Shown here: in pieces, positions 44,073 to 47,997 of the stretch
How positions within the stretch are numbered: position 1 is the stretch's first letter
Layout: the number at the start of each line of letters is the position of its first letter
The notes under the pieces: generated by a model
Database searches by the model: none
What the model saw: only the letters and a program-made list of their open reading frames with translations
Told to the model about the DNA's origin: nothing
From: Opitutaceae bacterium
GTDB lineage: Bacteria > Verrucomicrobiota > Verrucomicrobiia > Opitutales > Opitutaceae
Reading direction: 5' to 3'
NCBI GenBank assembly: GCA_024711005.1
Contig: JANJTQ010000244.1
Location: forward strand, 1 to 47,997
DNA: 47,997 bases
Made by a program: the position numbers and the translations under genes

Positions 44073-45223
44073 TGGGAGGTGGCGGGCAGGGTGACTCGAA
44101 ATTCGCATCCTCCTTCGGGGAGGTTTTCCGCGTCGATCGTGCCATGATGGGCATCCACGATTTTGCGACAGATGGCCAGTCCGAGTCCGGTGGATTTTTC
44201 TCCTCCCGTCGGTTGTGCGGAGAGGCGGCCAAAGTCTTTGAAGAGTCGATCACGTTCGTTCTCCACGATGCCCGGACCTTGGTCGCGAACACTGATGATT
44301 TGAGCGCCATCGTCGCGCAGGCTCAACGACACGGTAATCAGCGAACCAGGTGGCGAATATTTCACTGCGTTGCTCAGGAGATTGTCGATGACCTGACGAA
44401 TCTTGTCGGCATCGATGATGATTTTCGGGACGGCGGGGTGTTCCGCGAAGAGGAGGCGGGTGTGCTTGCGGGCGGAGTCCATCGCTCCAAAGGTGATGGC
44501 TTTCTCGATCAGATCGGGCAGGGAGGCTGGCGCCATTCCCAATCTAAGTTCGCCGGATTCGATGGTGGCGAGATCAAGAAGGTCGTTCACCAAGGTGACC
44601 ATGCCGCGGCTGGCTTGATGGATCAGATTGATCAACTCCAGTTGGTCGGGCGTCAATGGCCCCACAGTGCCGTCGCTGAGAAACTCCGCGAGACCGCTGA
44701 TGGACGAAAGCGGATTGCGAAGGTCATGGGCCGCCATGCCCAAGAACTTGTTTTTGGCGATGTCGGCCTTGCTGAGTTGATCAACCAGAGATTGCTGGCG
44801 ATCCATGAGCAGGCGGATTTGCAGATGGGTGCGGACGCGCGCGACCACTTCTTTTTGGCCGAAGGGCTTCATCACGTAGTCCACGCCGCCGGCGCTAAAG
44901 CCCTCCACCACATCGTCCGATTCTTGCTTGGAGGTGATGAAGATCACCGGGGCGGCTTGCGCCCCGTATTTCCGACGAAGTTCACGGCACGCCTCAAATC
45001 CATTCATTCCCGGTAAAATGACATCGAAGAGGACCAAGTCGGGGTGAAAGTCGGCGTACTTCTCCAGTGCAGACTCGGCCGAGTCTGTTTCAAGAAGCTC
45101 ATAGCCTTCGTGTTGAAGGATCCTCCTGAGGATCAAGCGATTCAGCCGATCATCGTCCACCACGAGTATCTTGCATCCTTTGAGTTCGATTGAATTCAAC
45201 GGTTCTTCAGGGGGGAGAGGCAT
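44069..45223 (-). CDS. Receiver-histidine kinase hybrid with N-terminal REC domain
   Basis: The 384-residue cytoplasmic protein starts with a receiver domain (acidic pocket at 23-25, phospho-acceptor Asp67 in LVLFDVILP). A short coiled linker at about 135-155 follows. The HisKA domain has the phospho-accepting His166 in MAAHDLRNPLSS, and the HATPase domain has NLLSNAVKYSP, DQGPGI and GLGLAI. There is no membrane segment or sensor domain, so the signal probably arrives as phosphate on the receiver domain. It would phosphorylate the CheY-like protein encoded next. Confidence 0.93.
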   Translation of the reverse strand: MPLPPEEPLNSIELKGCKILVVDDDRLNRLILRRILQHEGYELLETDSAESALEKYADFHPDLVLFDVILPGMNGFEACRELRRKYGAQAAPVIFITSKQESDDVVEGFSAGGVDYVMKPFGQKEVVARVRTHLQIRLLMDRQQSLVDQLSKADIAKNKFLGMAAHDLRNPLSSISGLAEFLSDGTVGPLTPDQLELINLIHQASRGMVTLVNDLLDLATIESGELRLGMAPASLPDLIEKAITFGAMDSARKHTRLLFAEHPAVPKIIIDADKIRQVIDNLLSNAVKYSPPGSLITVSLSLRDDGAQIISVRDQGPGIVENERDRLFKDFGRLSAQPTGGEKSTGLGLAICRKIVDAHHGTIDAENLPEGGCEFRVTLPATSQ

Positions 45224-45305
45224 TCGGCTAAATGAATGGCGCCGGTCTCGGCGTCGGCAAGCCCCGACGGGCCGGTTTCGTTCTTTCGAGGATCTTGCGC
45301 TCTGG

Positions 45306-45341
45306 GATATAACATATCATGGCATGCGCATACGTTGATAT
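45306..45341. promoter_or_regulatory. Interrupted palindrome upstream of metK, candidate operator
   Basis: ATATCA (45314-45319) and TGATAT (45336-45341) are inverted around the inner palindrome ATGCGCAT (45324-45331), and both share one centre at 45327.5. Eleven of 14 position pairs in the 28-base dyad are complementary. A further GATAT half-site lies at 45306-45310. The site is 51 bases before the metK ATG and 83 bases from the divergent kinase gene. It could be an operator for a SAM- or SAH-sensing repressor or an RNA hairpin. Neither is proven. Confidence 0.45.
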
Positions 45342-45391
45342 TTAAACTTGCGAGGAGGTGTCCGGGGTGCTTCTTTCGCGCCTTAATTCTT

Positions 45392-46600
45392 ATGGCCAAC
45401 TCATTCGTGTTTTCCTCCGAGTCCGTGGGCGAGGGGCATCCTGACAAGGTTGCCGACCTCATTTCCGACAGCATCCTCGACGCCTGTCTGGCGGTCGACA
45501 AAACATCCCGCGTCGCTTGTGAGACCTTTGTGAAATCCAACGTGGTGGTCGTTGGCGGTGAGATCACCATTCCCAAGCTGCAGAATAAAAAGACCGGCAA
45601 GACCAAGCCCATCGACGAGGCGTTCAACGTCGAAAAGGTCATTCGCGACGCCATTCGCGACATCGGCTACGTGAACGACGACGACGTGTTCCACGCCGAC
45701 ACTGTATTCATTAACAACTACCTGACCGCCCAGTCGAAGGACATCGCGCAGGGCGTCGATGCCAGAAAGGCCGACGGCAAGGAAACCGCGGAGCAAGGCG
45801 CCGGCGACCAGGGGTTGATGTTCGGCTTTGCCAGCGACGAGACCGAGGAACTCATGCCCGCCCCGATCATCTATGCCCACCGGCTTGGGCGAAAGCTCAC
45901 CGAGATTCGCAAGAGCGGCAAGGTCAAGTGGCTCCGGCCCGACGCCAAATCACAGGTCTCGGTCCGCTATGTGGACGGGATCGCCACTGAGATCGTCAAC
46001 GTGGTAATTTCGACCCAACACACCGCCGATGTGTCCCACGCCGAGATCAAGGACTACCTGATCAAGAACGTCATCAAAAAGGTGCTTCCGGCCCATCTGC
46101 TCAACTCGAAGACCGAGTATCTGATCAATCCGACCGGCAACTTTGTCATCGGCGGCCCGCAGGGCGACTCCGGTCTCACCGGTCGTAAGATCATTGTGGA
46201 TACCTACGGCGGTTGGGGCCGCCACGGCGGCGGCGCGTTTTCGGGCAAGGATCCGTCCAAAGTCGATCGCTCGGCCGCCTATATGTGCCGTTGGGTCGCC
46301 AAGAACATCGTGGCCGCCAAACTCGCCAAGCAGGCGGAGCTTCAGCTTGCCTACGCCATCGGCCATCCCAAGCCCGTCAGCGTTTACGTTAACACCTTCG
46401 GCACCGGCATTATCGCCGATGAACGAATCACCGCCGCCGTCGAGAAGGTCTTCAGCTTCAAACCGGCCGACATCGTCAAGCAGCTGAATCTCCTGCAGCC
46501 GATTTATCGTCGGACGACCAATTATGGCCACTTCGGCAAGACCGGCCTGCCGTGGGAAAAGACCGACAAGGTCGCCGCACTCAAAGCCGCGCTGAAGTAA
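45392..46600 (+). CDS. metK: S-adenosylmethionine synthetase
   Basis: The 402-residue enzyme makes SAM from methionine and ATP. It starts with [13 protein letters not shown] (ATP-site His16), has the [12 protein letters not shown] hexapeptide region, a RYVDG segment, a [21 protein letters not shown] segment, and the [19 protein letters not shown] loop with catalytic Lys and Asp. Length matches the family. The ATG at 45392 begins the family sequence. A strong GAGGAGG lies too far upstream (about 32 bases) to serve this start directly. ahcY follows 44 bases downstream, so SAM synthesis and SAH recycling are probably cotranscribed. Confidence 0.98.
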   Translation: MANSFVFSSESVGEGHPDKVADLISDSILDACLAVDKTSRVACETFVKSNVVVVGGEITIPKLQNKKTGKTKPIDEAFNVEKVIRDAIRDIGYVNDDDVFHADTVFINNYLTAQSKDIAQGVDARKADGKETAEQGAGDQGLMFGFASDETEELMPAPIIYAHRLGRKLTEIRKSGKVKWLRPDAKSQVSVRYVDGIATEIVNVVISTQHTADVSHAEIKDYLIKNVIKKVLPAHLLNSKTEYLINPTGNFVIGGPQGDSGLTGRKIIVDTYGGWGRHGGGAFSGKDPSKVDRSAAYMCRWVAKNIVAAKLAKQAELQLAYAIGHPKPVSVYVNTFGTGIIADERITAAVEKVFSFKPADIVKQLNLLQPIYRRTTNYGHFGKTGLPWEKTDKVAALKAALK

Positions 46601-46644
46601 TCCGCCCGCGTATCCATACGACCACGACACTCAATTCCATTATC

Positions 46645-47997
<1,353 letters not shown>

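Noticed and set aside
45224-45391. SAM riboswitch in the metK leader
   Set aside because: I looked for SAM-I and SAM-II type conserved segments and found none. Only a dyad and a possible small hairpin are visible, which is not enough.

Overview
The window looks like chromosomal DNA of a high-GC, Gram-negative-type bacterium, most likely a verrucomicrobium of the class Opitutae. That placement is an inference from gene content and style, not from a marker tree. The evidence for a diderm envelope is direct: ExbB/ExbD/TonB, a TonB-dependent receptor, LpxI, a Wza/Wzc export pair, OpgG/OpgH and C-terminal-aromatic outer-membrane barrels. Gene density is very high. No gap between genes exceeds about 170 bases, and I see no insertion sequence, prophage, CRISPR array or rRNA.

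Layout. 1-1462 (minus): the 5' part of thymidylate kinase and a PfkB sugar kinase. 1597-3741 (plus): a TolQ/TolR/TonB-type energy-transducing operon closed by a bidirectional terminator, followed by tRNA-Ala(GGC) on the minus strand. 3952-6337: a site-2-type membrane protease divergent from a sigma-54-dependent response regulator. 6394-14003 (plus): a biotin regulon headed by a BirA-type operator, with a TonB-dependent receptor, bioA, bioB with a Cys/His tail, a bioD-bioF gene fusion, a BioH-like esterase and bioC, several of them with overlapping stop and start codons. 14010-22394: Glu dehydrogenase, an unrecognised coiled-coil membrane protein, uvrB, hpt, and an ABC ATPase plus solute-binding protein without a permease. 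22407-29925 (minus): Dus, a bifunctional-nuclease-domain protein, LpxI, then an envelope export group (FecR-domain protein, beta-barrel, Wza-like, Wzc-like kinase) ended by a terminator. 30064-32667 (minus): leuS. 32671-41261 (plus): a tightly packed seven-gene unit with an active HtrA protease, a catalytically dead HtrA-like partner, riboflavin synthase, a family-4-like uracil-DNA glycosylase lacking two iron-sulfur cysteines, opgG, a small membrane protein and opgH. 41291-45223 (minus): a phosphorelay and type IV pilus ATPase group (HPt, PilB, a 67-residue protein, CheY-like regulator, REC-histidine kinase). 45392-47997 (plus): metK and the start of ahcY, the SAM/SAH cycle.

The most coherent candidate for something new is the biotin locus. 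A BirA-like dyad sits upstream of an outer-membrane receptor that is directly followed by the whole late biotin pathway, including a BioD-BioF fusion and a naturally His-tailed BioB. This suggests a combined uptake and synthesis regulon in which the receptor imports biotin or a precursor. Second in interest are the HtrA/pseudo-HtrA pair, the phosphorelay around PilB, and a dyad-rich region upstream of metK.
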